Part shown: in pieces, positions 56,494 to 64,000 of the stretch
Layout of the letters: the number at the start of each line of letters is the position of its first letter
Position numbering within the stretch: position 1 is the first letter of the stretch
Assembly: GCF_026914285.1 (NCBI RefSeq)
Contig: NZ_CP113864.1
Coordinates: 274,582 to 338,581 of the forward strand
Source of the DNA: Caldicellulosiruptor naganoensis
GTDB taxonomy: Bacteria; Bacillota; Thermoanaerobacteria; Caldicellulosiruptorales; Caldicellulosiruptoraceae
Direction of reading: 5' to 3'
Length of the DNA: 64,000 bases
Notes under the pieces: generated by a model
Database searches by the model: none
What the model saw: the letters and a program-made list of their open reading frames with translations, nothing else
What the model was told of the DNA's origin: nothing
Made by a program: the position numbers and the translations under genes

Positions 56494-56539
56494 AAAAAGC
56501 ACCTTGCTTGCACAATTTTGAAGCAGCAGGGTGCTTTTT
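56494..56539 (+). terminator. Terminator after the oxidoreductase
   Basis: AAAAAGCACCTTGCTT (from 56494) pairs with AAGCAGCAGGGTGCTTTTT (56521-56539) with one bulge; the stem ends in a T-run. Confidence 0.75.
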
Positions 56540-56630
56540 CATTAAACAATTTGGATGTTGAAAATATAAATTTGGAAATAATGAATATACTTTTATATTA
56601 GTAGCTTTTAAAGAAAGAAGAGAAGGACTT

Positions 56631-57161
56631 TTGAGTGCATTTTGGCTTTTTCTGATTTTGTTTTCAATCTTAGTTCAAGTAATTAGTGGTGATATTAACA
56701 AAATAACTACTATATTGTTTTCTGCTCCAAAATCTGCTCTTCAGATATTTGTAACAATAGCGTGTTCTGTAATCCTCTGGTCAGGATTTTTGAGACTTGC
56801 CCAAGACACAGGTTTAATTAAAATATTGGAAAGATTTTTAAAGCCGTTTTTAAGGCTTCTTTTTAAAACAAAGAATGAAGAAGCATTTAAGTGGATGTCA
56901 ACAAACATTATCGCAAACCTTCTTGGACTTGGAAATGCTGCAACACCAGCAGGAATTAAAGCAATGGAAGAGCTTTCAAAAGAAAATAGCAAAGACTTTG
57001 CATCAAGCGACATGATTTTGTTTGTGATATTGAACACCTGCTCAATCCAGCTTATCCCAACAACAATGATTATGCTAAGGCATGAGTATGGGTCTGAAAA
57101 TCTGATAGTTGTACTTTTTCCAATACTGTTTGTGTCACTAGTTGGACTTTTCTTTGCATAA
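56631..57161 (+). CDS. spmA: Spore maturation protein A
   Basis: SpmA, a nucleoside-recognition (Gate) domain membrane protein needed for spore core dehydration. 176 residues from TTG 56631, which has AGAAGG about 7 bases upstream. LWSGFLRLAQDTGLIKILERFLKP, GLGNAATPAGIKAMEEL and LNTCSIQLIPTTMIMLRHEYG are typical, and the gene is full length. It is followed by spmB as in other sporulating Firmicutes. Confidence 0.88.
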   Translation: MSAFWLFLILFSILVQVISGDINKITTILFSAPKSALQIFVTIACSVILWSGFLRLAQDTGLIKILERFLKPFLRLLFKTKNEEAFKWMSTNIIANLLGLGNAATPAGIKAMEELSKENSKDFASSDMILFVILNTCSIQLIPTTMIMLRHEYGSENLIVVLFPILFVSLVGLFFA

Positions 57162-57195
57162 TTTTCTGCAAAGTAATCTCAAAGCTGCTAAGAAG

Positions 57196-57718
57196 ATGAC
57201 AAAAATAATTTCTGATATTATAATAACCTCATTTATTGTATTTGTACTAATTTTTTCTCTTTTTAGGTCCAATGACAGTTTTAGTAGCTTTGTTGAAGGC
57301 GTGAAAGATGGTATTAAAATTTCAATAAGAATATTTCCAAATGTCTTTGCACTAATTTTAGCTGTTGAACTTTTCATAAAGACAGGTGCTGTAGAAATGT
57401 TTGAAACTTTTTAGGACCTATTTTTAACAAACTTGGAATATTTCAAAAATCGCTTGGGCTTATCATGATAAAGCCGTTTTCAGGAAGTGCATCTTATGTA
57501 GTTTTGAAAGACATCTCTGAAAAATTTGGACCAGATTCACAAATAGGAAGATATTCTTCAATCATCTGTGCATCAACCGGAACCCTTTTTTATGTAATAA
57601 CAACATACCTTGCATGTACTCGGGTACAAAGAACAAGGTATTTATTCCGGTGGCAATTGCTGTAGACTTTATAGTCTTACTTGTGGCAGCGTTTTTGGTT
57701 AAAAATGGCTTAAAATAA
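57196..57718 (+). pseudogene. spmB: Spore maturation protein B with two single-base deletions
   Basis: Translation from ATG 57196 reads MTKIISDIIITSF, VEGVKDGIKISIRIFPNVFAL and VEMFETF. It then stops because one T is missing from the run at about 57409-57413. The shifted frame continues FNKLGIFQKSLGLIMIKPFSGSAS and FGPDSQIGRYSSIICAS to about 57624, where a missing G in a G-run shifts again to KVFIPVAIAVDFIVLLVAAFL, ending at 57718. SpmB would be about 172 residues. Both lesions are in homopolymers, where sequence error is likely. If real, this strain lacks SpmB. Confidence 0.8.
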
Positions 57719-57749
57719 AAAGGCTGAAGTAGGAAAAACTTCAGCCTTT
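57718..57749. terminator. Bidirectional terminator between spmB and the corrinoid protein
   Basis: AAAAGGCTGAAGT (57718-57730) pairs with ACTTCAGCCTTT (57738-57749), with a 7-base loop and A/T tails on both sides. Confidence 0.8.
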
Positions 57750-57757
57750 CATTTATT

Positions 57758-58399
57758 TTACGCAGCACCTTGGACAAACTTTTTTGCAAGCTCAGCAGCT
57801 GATGCTGCATCAGGTGCATACCCGTCAGCACCAATGCTCTTTGCAAAGCTCTCTGTTACAGGTGCACCACCAACAATCACCTTTACCTTATCGCGCAGAC
57901 CTTGTTCTTGCAGTTTTTCAATGGTTGCTTTCATGTTTGGCATGGTTGTTGTAAGCAAAGCTGACATTGCAACAATCTGTGGATTGTAGCTTTTTACAGC
58001 CTCACAGAACTTCTCGGGAGAAACATCCACTCCAAGGTCTATTACCTCAAGGCCCGCTCCTGTCATCATCATTGCAACCAGGTTTTTGCCAATGTCGTGC
58101 AAATCACCTTTTACAGTGCCAATTACAACCTTGCCAATTGGCTTTACACCTGTTTCAGTCAGGATTGGCTTTAAAACTTCTAATGCTGCTTTCATTGCGC
58201 GCGCTGCAATCAAGACCTCTGGTACGTATATTTCATTGTTTTTAAACTTTTCACCTACAACTGCCATTGCAGAAATCAAAGCGCCATTTAGAATCTCCTC
58301 AGCAGAAAGTCCCAATGAGAGTGCTTCTTTTACTTTTTCTGATGCTTGCTTTGCATTTCCTTTCTGGATGAGTTGGGAGATTTCATTTAGTATTTCCAT
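57758..58399 (-). CDS. Corrinoid (B12-binding) methyltransferase protein
   Basis: A 213-residue MtaC/MtbC-type corrinoid protein. It has an N-terminal four-helix cap (NEISQLIQKGNAKQASEKVKE) and a C-terminal B12-binding domain with GTVKGDLHDIGKNLV (the D-x-H-x2-G lower-ligand motif), a conserved SALLTTTM and VIVGGAPVT. It shuttles a methyl group on cobalamin between a substrate-specific methyltransferase and an acceptor. Neither a partner methyltransferase nor a reactivator is visible nearby. The class II aldolase gene lies upstream on the same strand. Confidence 0.88.
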   Translation of the reverse strand: MEILNEISQLIQKGNAKQASEKVKEALSLGLSAEEILNGALISAMAVVGEKFKNNEIYVPEVLIAARAMKAALEVLKPILTETGVKPIGKVVIGTVKGDLHDIGKNLVAMMMTGAGLEVIDLGVDVSPEKFCEAVKSYNPQIVAMSALLTTTMPNMKATIEKLQEQGLRDKVKVIVGGAPVTESFAKSIGADGYAPDAASAAELAKKFVQGAA

Positions 58400-58493
58400 T
58401 TTTAAATCGCCCCCTTTAAAATTCAGATGTTAATATACTATAACTTGCAAGCCCAAATGGCAAGAAGATATACCTTTAAATTTGTTGTTTGCT

Positions 58494-59147
58494 TCATTTT
58501 GGATTATTCTGGGAATTTCTTAAACTTAATACCTTTTGGACCTCTTCAGGGCTCAAAACCTGCGGCTGACCTATCTGGCTTGATAGAAATAAAATCTTTG
58601 CCCAAAACTCAACAATCTCAAGTTTGTAAAATGCCATCTCCAAATCCTTGTCATATGTCAAAACTCCATGGTTTGAAAGAAGTATTGCATCGTAGTCTTT
58701 TACAAAAGGTGAGATTGACTCTGGGACCTCAACTGTTGAGGGTGTTGCAAATGGTGCAACAGGGATATATCCGCCGAATATAAACACAGACTCTGCTAAA
58801 ATTGGCTTGTCAAGGGGTTTTCTCAGTACTGCAAATGTTGTTGCAAAAGGTGAGTGTGCATGCACACAGGCGTTTACATCTTCTCTTTCGCGATAGACTT
58901 TAAGATGCATCTTTATCTCAGATGATGGTTTGAACTGAGTTTTCTCAAGGACATTTCCGTCAATGTCAATTGTGACAAGCATATCTTCTTTTAAAAAACC
59001 TTTAGAAACTCCTGATGGCGTTGTAATTATTGTATCTTTGTCAACTCTTACAGAGATGTTTCCATCAGGGCCACTAATATAGCCTCTTTCATACATGATT
59101 CTTCCAACTCTGCAGATTTGAGATTTAACATGCTCCAAGTTTTTCAT
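58494..59147 (-). CDS. Class II aldolase / L-fuculose-phosphate aldolase-like
   Basis: A 217-residue zinc-dependent aldolase or epimerase family protein. GYISGPDGNISVRV starts the substrate loop and IKMHLKVYRE carries the catalytic Glu region. The zinc ligands are His-x-His in VHAHSPFAT and the His in LLSNHGVLTY. It would cleave or epimerise sugar-1-phosphates such as fuculose-1-phosphate. It may also act in methylthioribulose-type salvage, since the next gene is a corrinoid protein. The exact substrate is open. Confidence 0.82.
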   Translation of the reverse strand: MKNLEHVKSQICRVGRIMYERGYISGPDGNISVRVDKDTIITTPSGVSKGFLKEDMLVTIDIDGNVLEKTQFKPSSEIKMHLKVYREREDVNACVHAHSPFATTFAVLRKPLDKPILAESVFIFGGYIPVAPFATPSTVEVPESISPFVKDYDAILLSNHGVLTYDKDLEMAFYKLEIVEFWAKILFLSSQIGQPQVLSPEEVQKVLSLRNSQNNPK

Positions 59148-59298
59148 TGATTATCTTCTCCTTCCTAAACAAATTTGATTGAAGATTGTTTTATTTTGAC
59201 TTTTTATACCATTTCATTTTATAATTTTTTATTCGGTTTGAGAATACCCAAGTTTGACATATTAATTCCCTATAAAGTTCTACTTTTAAAGCTTTTGT

Positions 59299-59310
59299 GC
59301 AAACATTTGC
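59299..59310. promoter_or_regulatory. LacI-type palindrome upstream of the cyclomaltodextrinase
   Basis: GCAAACATTTGC has perfect 5-base arms (GCAAA/TTTGC) and matches the GCAAAC core of the operators at 41226 and 61191. TTGACA (59254-59259) and TATAAA (59271-59276) lie upstream, but their spacing (11) is poor, so the promoter itself is unclear. Confidence 0.5.
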
Positions 59311-59386
59311 ATTATTCATTGAAAAGTGGTAAAATAAAACTCAATCATGGTATTTAAAAGATTTTATAAAGGAGTGTGCAGAAACT

Positions 59387-61123
59387 TTGGAAATTATTCA
59401 CAATCAATTGCATGACATATTTGCATTGGAAAGAGAAAAGTTTTTAATTCGCCTTTGGATCAGAAAAGGGTTTGCAAAAGAAATTTATCTCATCTTTTCT
59501 GACAGATATGAAATAGAGAGAATTCAAAAGCTGAAGATGGACTATTACATGGAAGTTGGAGAGTATGAGGTGTATCAGGCTATTGTTGAGGCATCAACAC
59601 CACGACTCGGATACAAATTTATGGTAAAACTGTTTGATGGTACATTTAAGATTTATGACCAATTTGGTCTTCAAGAGGATGATGAAGAGATTTACGTAGG
59701 GCATTTTCATTTTCCATATGCAAATCCATCAGACGTATTTGAAAAGCCAAAGTGGGTAGAAAAACTTGTTGTATATGAGATTTTTCCAGACAGATTTGCA
59801 AGAAAAGACAAAAAAGAAGAGCCAAGGGAGCTTTATCCATGGGACTATTGCAAGTGGGAAAAACCGGGCGGTGAAGTCTTTCTTGGTGGAAATTTTGAGG
59901 GGATTAAAAGTAAGATTGACTATTTTAAGAGACTTGGCATAAATGCTATCTACTTTACACCAATTTTTAAATCAACTTCAAGCCACAGGTACAATGTAGA
60001 TGACTACTTTGACGTTGACCCGCTTCTTGGCACAAAAGAGGAGTTTAAAGAATTGGTTGAGACTTTGCACCAAAATGGAATAAAAGTAATTTTAGACATG
60101 GTTTTCAATCACACAGGGACAGGCTTTTTTGCCTTCCAAGATGTTATTAAAAACGGCATGGATTCAAAGTATTTTAACTGGTACAATATAAAGAGCTTGC
60201 CAGTCGATATTCAGAAGGGAAATTATGAGACATTTGCAACTGGTGTAAAAAGTATGCCAAGGATTGATACTTCCAAAAAAGATGTTCAGGACTTTTTCTT
60301 AAGTGTGCTAAAATATTGGCTTTTGGAATTTGACGTTGACGGTTTTAGGTTTGATGTTGCAAACGAGCTTGACAAGAGCTTCTTAAGAAGAATAAGACTT
60401 GAGCTGAAAACATTGAAGAAGGATGTTTTGCTCATTGGTGAGGTTATGCACAGAAGCGAGAGTTTTCTTTTGGGAGATATGTTTGATGGAGTTATGAATT
60501 ACTTTTCGTGGGAAGTTTTTTTGAGATTTTTATTGGGTAAATATAAAGCAAAAGATGCTGTGAAGATTTTGGCAGAATATAGGTTAAAGTTCAATCCTAA
60601 GCTTTTTTCATGTCAGCTAAATCTCATAGGTAGTCACGATACCAAAAGAGTTTTGAATGCTGTTTTGAAGAATAAGAAATTAGCGATGCTTGCTTGCGTG
60701 TATAATCTCACATATCAAGGTATTCCCATGATTTACTATGGCGATGAGATTGGCATGGAAGGGGAACATGACCCTGACTGTAGAAGGGGGATGATATGGG
60801 AGGAGGAAAAGTGGGACAAAGAAATTTTTGAACTTTATAGAAAATTGATAAGCTTAAAGAAAACATCCACAGCTCTGAATGTTGATGATGTAAAGGAGGG
60901 CTTTTTGGGAGATGTTATGTACTTTGAAAGGAAGGCAGATGACGAAATGGTTTGCATTTTCTTCAATCCGGGCAAGAGTTTGCAAAATATAAAGCTCTTT
61001 ACACCAGAGATTGTAGGAAAAGAAATAACATTTTTTAAATCAGGAAAAAGTGTCAAGAATTTTTCTGCAACGTTTGAATTTGAGATTTTACCTGAAGATT
61101 TTGAGATTTTAATTGTTAGGTAA
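59387..61123 (+). CDS. Cytoplasmic GH13 cyclomaltodextrinase / neopullulanase-type enzyme
   Basis: A 578-residue alpha-glucan hydrolase without signal peptide. It has an N-terminal N/CBM34-like beta domain (about residues 1-120), then the GH13 barrel opened by KLVVYEIFPDRFARK. Conserved regions: VILDMVFNHTG, GFRFDVANELDK (nucleophile Asp), LLIGEVMHRSES (acid/base Glu) and LIGSHDTKRVL (third Asp). NHTGTG and the N-terminal domain favour cyclodextrin or maltodextrin cleavage inside the cell. The start is TTG 59387 with AAGGAG 12 bases upstream, a wide spacing. It lies upstream of the permease operon and under a similar operator. Confidence 0.88.
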   Translation: MEIIHNQLHDIFALEREKFLIRLWIRKGFAKEIYLIFSDRYEIERIQKLKMDYYMEVGEYEVYQAIVEASTPRLGYKFMVKLFDGTFKIYDQFGLQEDDEEIYVGHFHFPYANPSDVFEKPKWVEKLVVYEIFPDRFARKDKKEEPRELYPWDYCKWEKPGGEVFLGGNFEGIKSKIDYFKRLGINAIYFTPIFKSTSSHRYNVDDYFDVDPLLGTKEEFKELVETLHQNGIKVILDMVFNHTGTGFFAFQDVIKNGMDSKYFNWYNIKSLPVDIQKGNYETFATGVKSMPRIDTSKKDVQDFFLSVLKYWLLEFDVDGFRFDVANELDKSFLRRIRLELKTLKKDVLLIGEVMHRSESFLLGDMFDGVMNYFSWEVFLRFLLGKYKAKDAVKILAEYRLKFNPKLFSCQLNLIGSHDTKRVLNAVLKNKKLAMLACVYNLTYQGIPMIYYGDEIGMEGEHDPDCRRGMIWEEEKWDKEIFELYRKLISLKKTSTALNVDDVKEGFLGDVMYFERKADDEMVCIFFNPGKSLQNIKLFTPEIVGKEITFFKSGKSVKNFSATFEFEILPEDFEILIVR

Positions 61124-61150
61124 AAAGTAGACAAGATGGACAAAAGGTAG

Positions 61151-61202
61151 TTGACAGTTTAAAAATCATGTTGTATAATGTTTTCAAAAGGCAAACGATT
61201 GC
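61151..61202 (+). promoter_or_regulatory. Consensus promoter and LacI-type operator of the maltodextrin permease operon
   Basis: TTGACA (61151-61156), exactly 17 bases, TATAAT (61174-61179): a perfect sigma-A promoter. GCAAACGATTGC (61191-61202), a 10-of-12 palindrome, sits 11 bases downstream of the -10 box, where a bound repressor would block initiation. Confidence 0.8.
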
Positions 61203-61232
61203 ACAATTAAATTGAAGGGGGATATTACAAAA

Positions 61233-62141
61233 ATGAAAAAGCGCGAGCCCATAGGTTATGTGTATCTTGCACCAGCTCTAATTTCTATGGCTGTGCTTTC
61301 GTTCTTTCCTATTGCAATGACTGTATATTATGCCTTTACTAATTTCAATTTGAACCACTTAGAGGATTATAAATTTGTCGGTTTTAAAAATTTTGTAGAT
61401 ATTTTATCAGGACCTTTCAAGGAAGTTTTTGCACCAACATTTGCGTGGACATTTTCGTTTGCACTTATAACTGTTTTACTTAATTTTTCAGTTGGACTTT
61501 TGCTTGCTGTTCTTCTTAACAACAAGTTCATGAAAGAGACAAATATCTACAGAGCGATACTTATTATCCCGTGGGCAATTCCGGGAACAATTGCAGCTCT
61601 TGCTTGGCAGGGACTTTTGAACGAAGAGTACGGGGCAATTAATATGGTATTGAAAACTTTACGCCTTCAGCCCATTCCATAGGCAACAGATCCGTTCTGG
61701 GCAAAAATAGGAATATTTATTGTAAATCTTTGGCTTAGTTATCCTTTTATGATGAACGCATGCTTAGGGGCGCTTCAATCAATTCCAACAGAGCTTTATG
61801 AGGTTGCAGAGATTGATGGTGCAGGTTGGTTTACAAAACTATTCAAAATAACAATACCAATGATTGTTCCTGCAGCACTACCTATTGTGATATCATCGTT
61901 TGCATACTCGTTTAACAATTTCAATGTGGTTTATCTTGTAACGGGTGGCGGTCCTGCACGCCTTGATACCCAGTTTGCAGGGCATACAGACCTTTTAGTT
62001 TCAGCAACCTATAAGCTCACAATGCAGTTTTACAGGTATGATTTGGCATCAGCTATGTCCATTATAATCTTTTTCATAGTTGGTACAATTTCACTTATCA
62101 ATATGAAACTTACACGTGCATTTGAAGGTGGTGTTAGGTAA
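61233..62141 (+). pseudogene. MalF-type sugar ABC permease with one in-frame TAG
   Basis: One frame of about 302 codons from ATG 61233 (AAGGGGG upstream) encodes six membrane helices. It contains the EAA loop EVAEIDGAGWFTKLFKITIP, which contacts the ATPase. A TAG at 61680-61682 interrupts it in the extracytoplasmic stretch PIP-stop-ATDPFWAKIG, where homologues have Trp. TGG to TAG needs one base change. The frame is otherwise perfect, and the partner permease, phosphorylase and promoter are intact. Either this uptake system is newly broken or the base is a sequence error. No binding protein or ATPase gene is seen in the window. Confidence 0.78.
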
Positions 62142-63010
62142 TGGTAGGAAGAGAATATATGACAACTCGAGATGTTGTTATATTATGGGTGTCAAGAGTT
62201 ATCATCTGGATTGCAATACTACTTTCTCTTTTGCCGACATGGTTTATTATTGTTGCATCGCTGTCAAAAGGTGGAGCATTTTTCCAATCATCATTTTTCC
62301 CAAGAGAAGTTACATTTGAGAATTATATTGAACTGTTTAGAAAAAAGAGCAGTCTTTCCCAGACATTACCTGACTTTGTATTGTGGGTAAAAAACAGCTT
62401 GATTGTATGTTTTGGTGTTGCATTTTTGCAAATTTTTATGACAGCTCCAGCAGCCTATGCATTTTCAAGAATCAATTTTGTAGGTAGGAAAAATGGGCTG
62501 AAAGTACTTTTGATACTTCAGATGTTCCCAACATTTATGGCAATGCCGGCAATCTATGGGCTTTTGGTAAAGTTCAATCTTCTTGATAATCTATTTGCAC
62601 TCATTTTAGTTTTAGCAGGTGGTTCAGCATTCAACATCTGGCTTTTGAAAGGCAATATGGACCAGATTCCATATGAGATTGATGAGGCAGCGATAATTGA
62701 TGGAGCAAACCATTTTCTTATCTTTAGAAAAATAATTCTGCCACTTACTGCTCCAATGCTTGCTGTTATGTTCATCTGGAGCTTTAATGGAGTGTTCAAT
62801 GAGTTCTTGCTATCAAGCCTTGTTTTGCAATCACCTGAAAATGCTACAGTGCCAATAGGTTTGAGAAACTTTATAAACAATCAGTTTTCGGCTAACTGGC
62901 CAATGTTCTCAGCCGCATCAATCTTAGCTTCGCTACCGATTGTGATTATCTACATGGCTTTACAAAAACAAATTCAAAGCGGACTTGCAGCAGGTGCTGT
63001 CAAGGGTTAA
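62141..63010 (+). CDS. MalG-type sugar ABC permease
   Basis: A 289-residue permease with six helices, the EAA loop EIDEAAIIDGANHFLIFRKI and NIWLLKGNMDQIPYE before it, and a C-terminus (SGLAAGAVKG) typical of MalG. ATG 62141 overlaps the upstream stop by one base (TAATG), implying coupled translation. ATG 62159 with AGGAAGAG upstream is a good alternative. It pairs with the MalF-type protein to import maltodextrins. Confidence 0.88.
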   Translation: MVGREYMTTRDVVILWVSRVIIWIAILLSLLPTWFIIVASLSKGGAFFQSSFFPREVTFENYIELFRKKSSLSQTLPDFVLWVKNSLIVCFGVAFLQIFMTAPAAYAFSRINFVGRKNGLKVLLILQMFPTFMAMPAIYGLLVKFNLLDNLFALILVLAGGSAFNIWLLKGNMDQIPYEIDEAAIIDGANHFLIFRKIILPLTAPMLAVMFIWSFNGVFNEFLLSSLVLQSPENATVPIGLRNFINNQFSANWPMFSAASILASLPIVIIYMALQKQIQSGLAAGAVKG

Positions 63011-63094
63011 AGCGCGATTAATAAAAACATTTTCGACATATTGTACAACAGATATTGATATTTCAAAAAAATTCAGTTTACAGGAGGTATGCTG

Positions 63095-64000
63095 ATGAAA
63101 AAATTGCCAACAGTTGCATACTTTAGCATGGAGTTTGGGCTTGAGTCAAACTTCAAGATCTACGCAGGTGGTCTTGGCATCCTAGCAGGTGACTATCTTA
63201 AAGCTGCTAAGGACTTAGGATATCCTGTTGTTGGTGTGGGTATTTTGTGGAAACAAGGATATAACAAGCAGATTGTGACAGAAGAGTATGGGGTTATTGA
63301 TGCATTTCCTATCTATCGCTATGACTTTCTCAAAGACACAGGTGTTAAGGTAAAAGTCAGAATCAGAAACAGAGATGTATATTGCAAGGTTTGGAAGGTA
63401 GACAACTTCAACAATGCAGACCTTTATTTACTTGACACAGACCTTCCTGAAAATAGCGACAGGTGGATAACAGGTCAGCTCTATGGCTGGTTTGGTGAAG
63501 AAAGAGTTGCACAAGAGATGGTTTTGGGTGTTGGTGGAGTTAGGGCATTAAAAAAGCTTGGTATAGAAGTTGATGTCTATCATTTCAATGAAGGACATGC
63601 AGTGTTTGCAGGACTTGAGCTTGTAAGAGAGTACATGGAAGAAAAAGGTCTTTCATTTGAAGATGCTTTAAAAGAGGCAAAAAAGAAGATTGTATTTACA
63701 ACACATACACCTGTTGAGGCAGGCAATGAAACTCATCCCTTAAGACTTCTTATGTACATGGGTGCTAATTTGAACTTGACAGAAGAGCAGCTTGTATATA
63801 TTGGCGGAAGCCCATTTAATATGACAGTTGCGGCCCTTAGGCTTGCCAGAATTTCCAATGCTGTGTCTGACCTTCACAGAATTACTGCAAATGCTATGTG
63901 GGCAGGTGTTGATAGAAGAAGTGAGATTATAGGAATTACGAATGGTGTTCATGTTGGCACATGGGCAGATAAAAGAATACTTTCAGTAAAAGACAATCCT
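63095..64000 (+). CDS. Alpha-glucan (maltodextrin/glycogen) phosphorylase, 3' end outside the window
   Basis: A GT35 phosphorylase, first 302 residues. It releases glucose-1-phosphate from imported maltodextrins. ATG 63095 follows AGGAGG by 7 bases. AYFSMEFGLESNFKIYAGGLGILAGDY is the family start, FNEGHAVFAGLELV contains the conserved substrate-site region, and THTPVEAGNE and ITNGVHVGTW follow. The PLP lysine lies beyond the window. The short N-terminus is of the thermophile/archaeal MalP type. It follows malG by 84 bases and is probably in the same operon. Confidence 0.88.
   Translation, partial: MKKLPTVAYFSMEFGLESNFKIYAGGLGILAGDYLKAAKDLGYPVVGVGILWKQGYNKQIVTEEYGVIDAFPIYRYDFLKDTGVKVKVRIRNRDVYCKVWKVDNFNNADLYLLDTDLPENSDRWITGQLYGWFGEERVAQEMVLGVGGVRALKKLGIEVDVYHFNEGHAVFAGLELVREYMEEKGLSFEDALKEAKKKIVFTTHTPVEAGNETHPLRLLMYMGANLNLTEEQLVYIGGSPFNMTVAALRLARISNAVSDLHRITANAMWAGVDRRSEIIGITNGVHVGTWADKRILSVKDNP

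Noticed and set aside
3371-61682. Codon reassignment or a single suppressor tRNA as explanation for the in-frame stops
   Set aside because: TAG, TGA and TAA all occur, normal genes nearby end with all three, and no tRNA gene is visible in the window.

Overview
The window reads as chromosome of a low-GC, anaerobic, probably thermophilic and spore-related Firmicute, most like Caldicellulosiruptor. This is inferred from base composition and gene content: SLH-anchored surface protein, spmA/spmB, spore photoproduct lyase, CBS-type family II pyrophosphatase, a maltodextrin/GH13 cluster and many IS remnants. No rRNA, tRNA or CRISPR array was recognised.

Layout. 1-2416: edge of one IS and a complete IS1634-type element. 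3060-19782: a giant secreted SLH/Fn3/VWA/SH3/YD-repeat (Rhs-like) gene of about 9.1 kb, interrupted by one in-frame TAG in its first SLH repeat. It is followed on the same strand by an array of unrecognised membrane proteins: three copies of an A+B pair (fused once, split twice) and one full and one 5'-truncated copy of a small membrane protein C. 19831-23192: graveyard of IS605/TnpB, IS256 and another DDE element. 23293-28244: broken BenE-type transporter, a broken creatinase-like M24 protein, LarC and a broken IclR regulator. 28320-36658: CBS-pyrophosphatase, a 2-hydroxyacyl-CoA-dehydratase-like/activase pair, a C69 peptidase, SplB and a nucleoside-phosphorylase-like protein. 36809-39611: IS1182 element and a deletion junction between an AraC fragment and an Fe-alcohol dehydrogenase fragment. 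39658-45142: secreted alpha-amylase and a redox/membrane operon (anchored protein, CcdA, spermidine-synthase-like membrane protein, His-rich peptide). 45290-49389: TnpB remnant, methyltransferase, chemotaxis receptor, DDE IS. 49426-55213: two-component pair with a decayed kinase, and a MarR-regulated MacAB-type efflux operon. 55356-59147: oxidoreductase, spmA/spmB, corrinoid protein, class II aldolase. 59299-64000: maltodextrin locus (cyclomaltodextrinase, MalF/MalG permeases, alpha-glucan phosphorylase).

The maltodextrin genes form a likely regulon. Related GCAAAC-containing palindromes lie beside the promoters of the amylase (41226-41237) and the permease operon (61191-61202) and upstream of the cyclomaltodextrinase (59299-59310).

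Two themes run through the window. The first is the surface Rhs-like gene with its A/B/C membrane array, the best candidate for an undescribed system. The second is an unusual density of lesions. Nine in-frame nonsense codons hit six otherwise readable genes, including four in the spermidine-synthase-like gene with no frameshift. Single-base deletions hit the IclR, histidine-kinase and spmB genes. These could be real decay or sequence error, and raw reads would decide.
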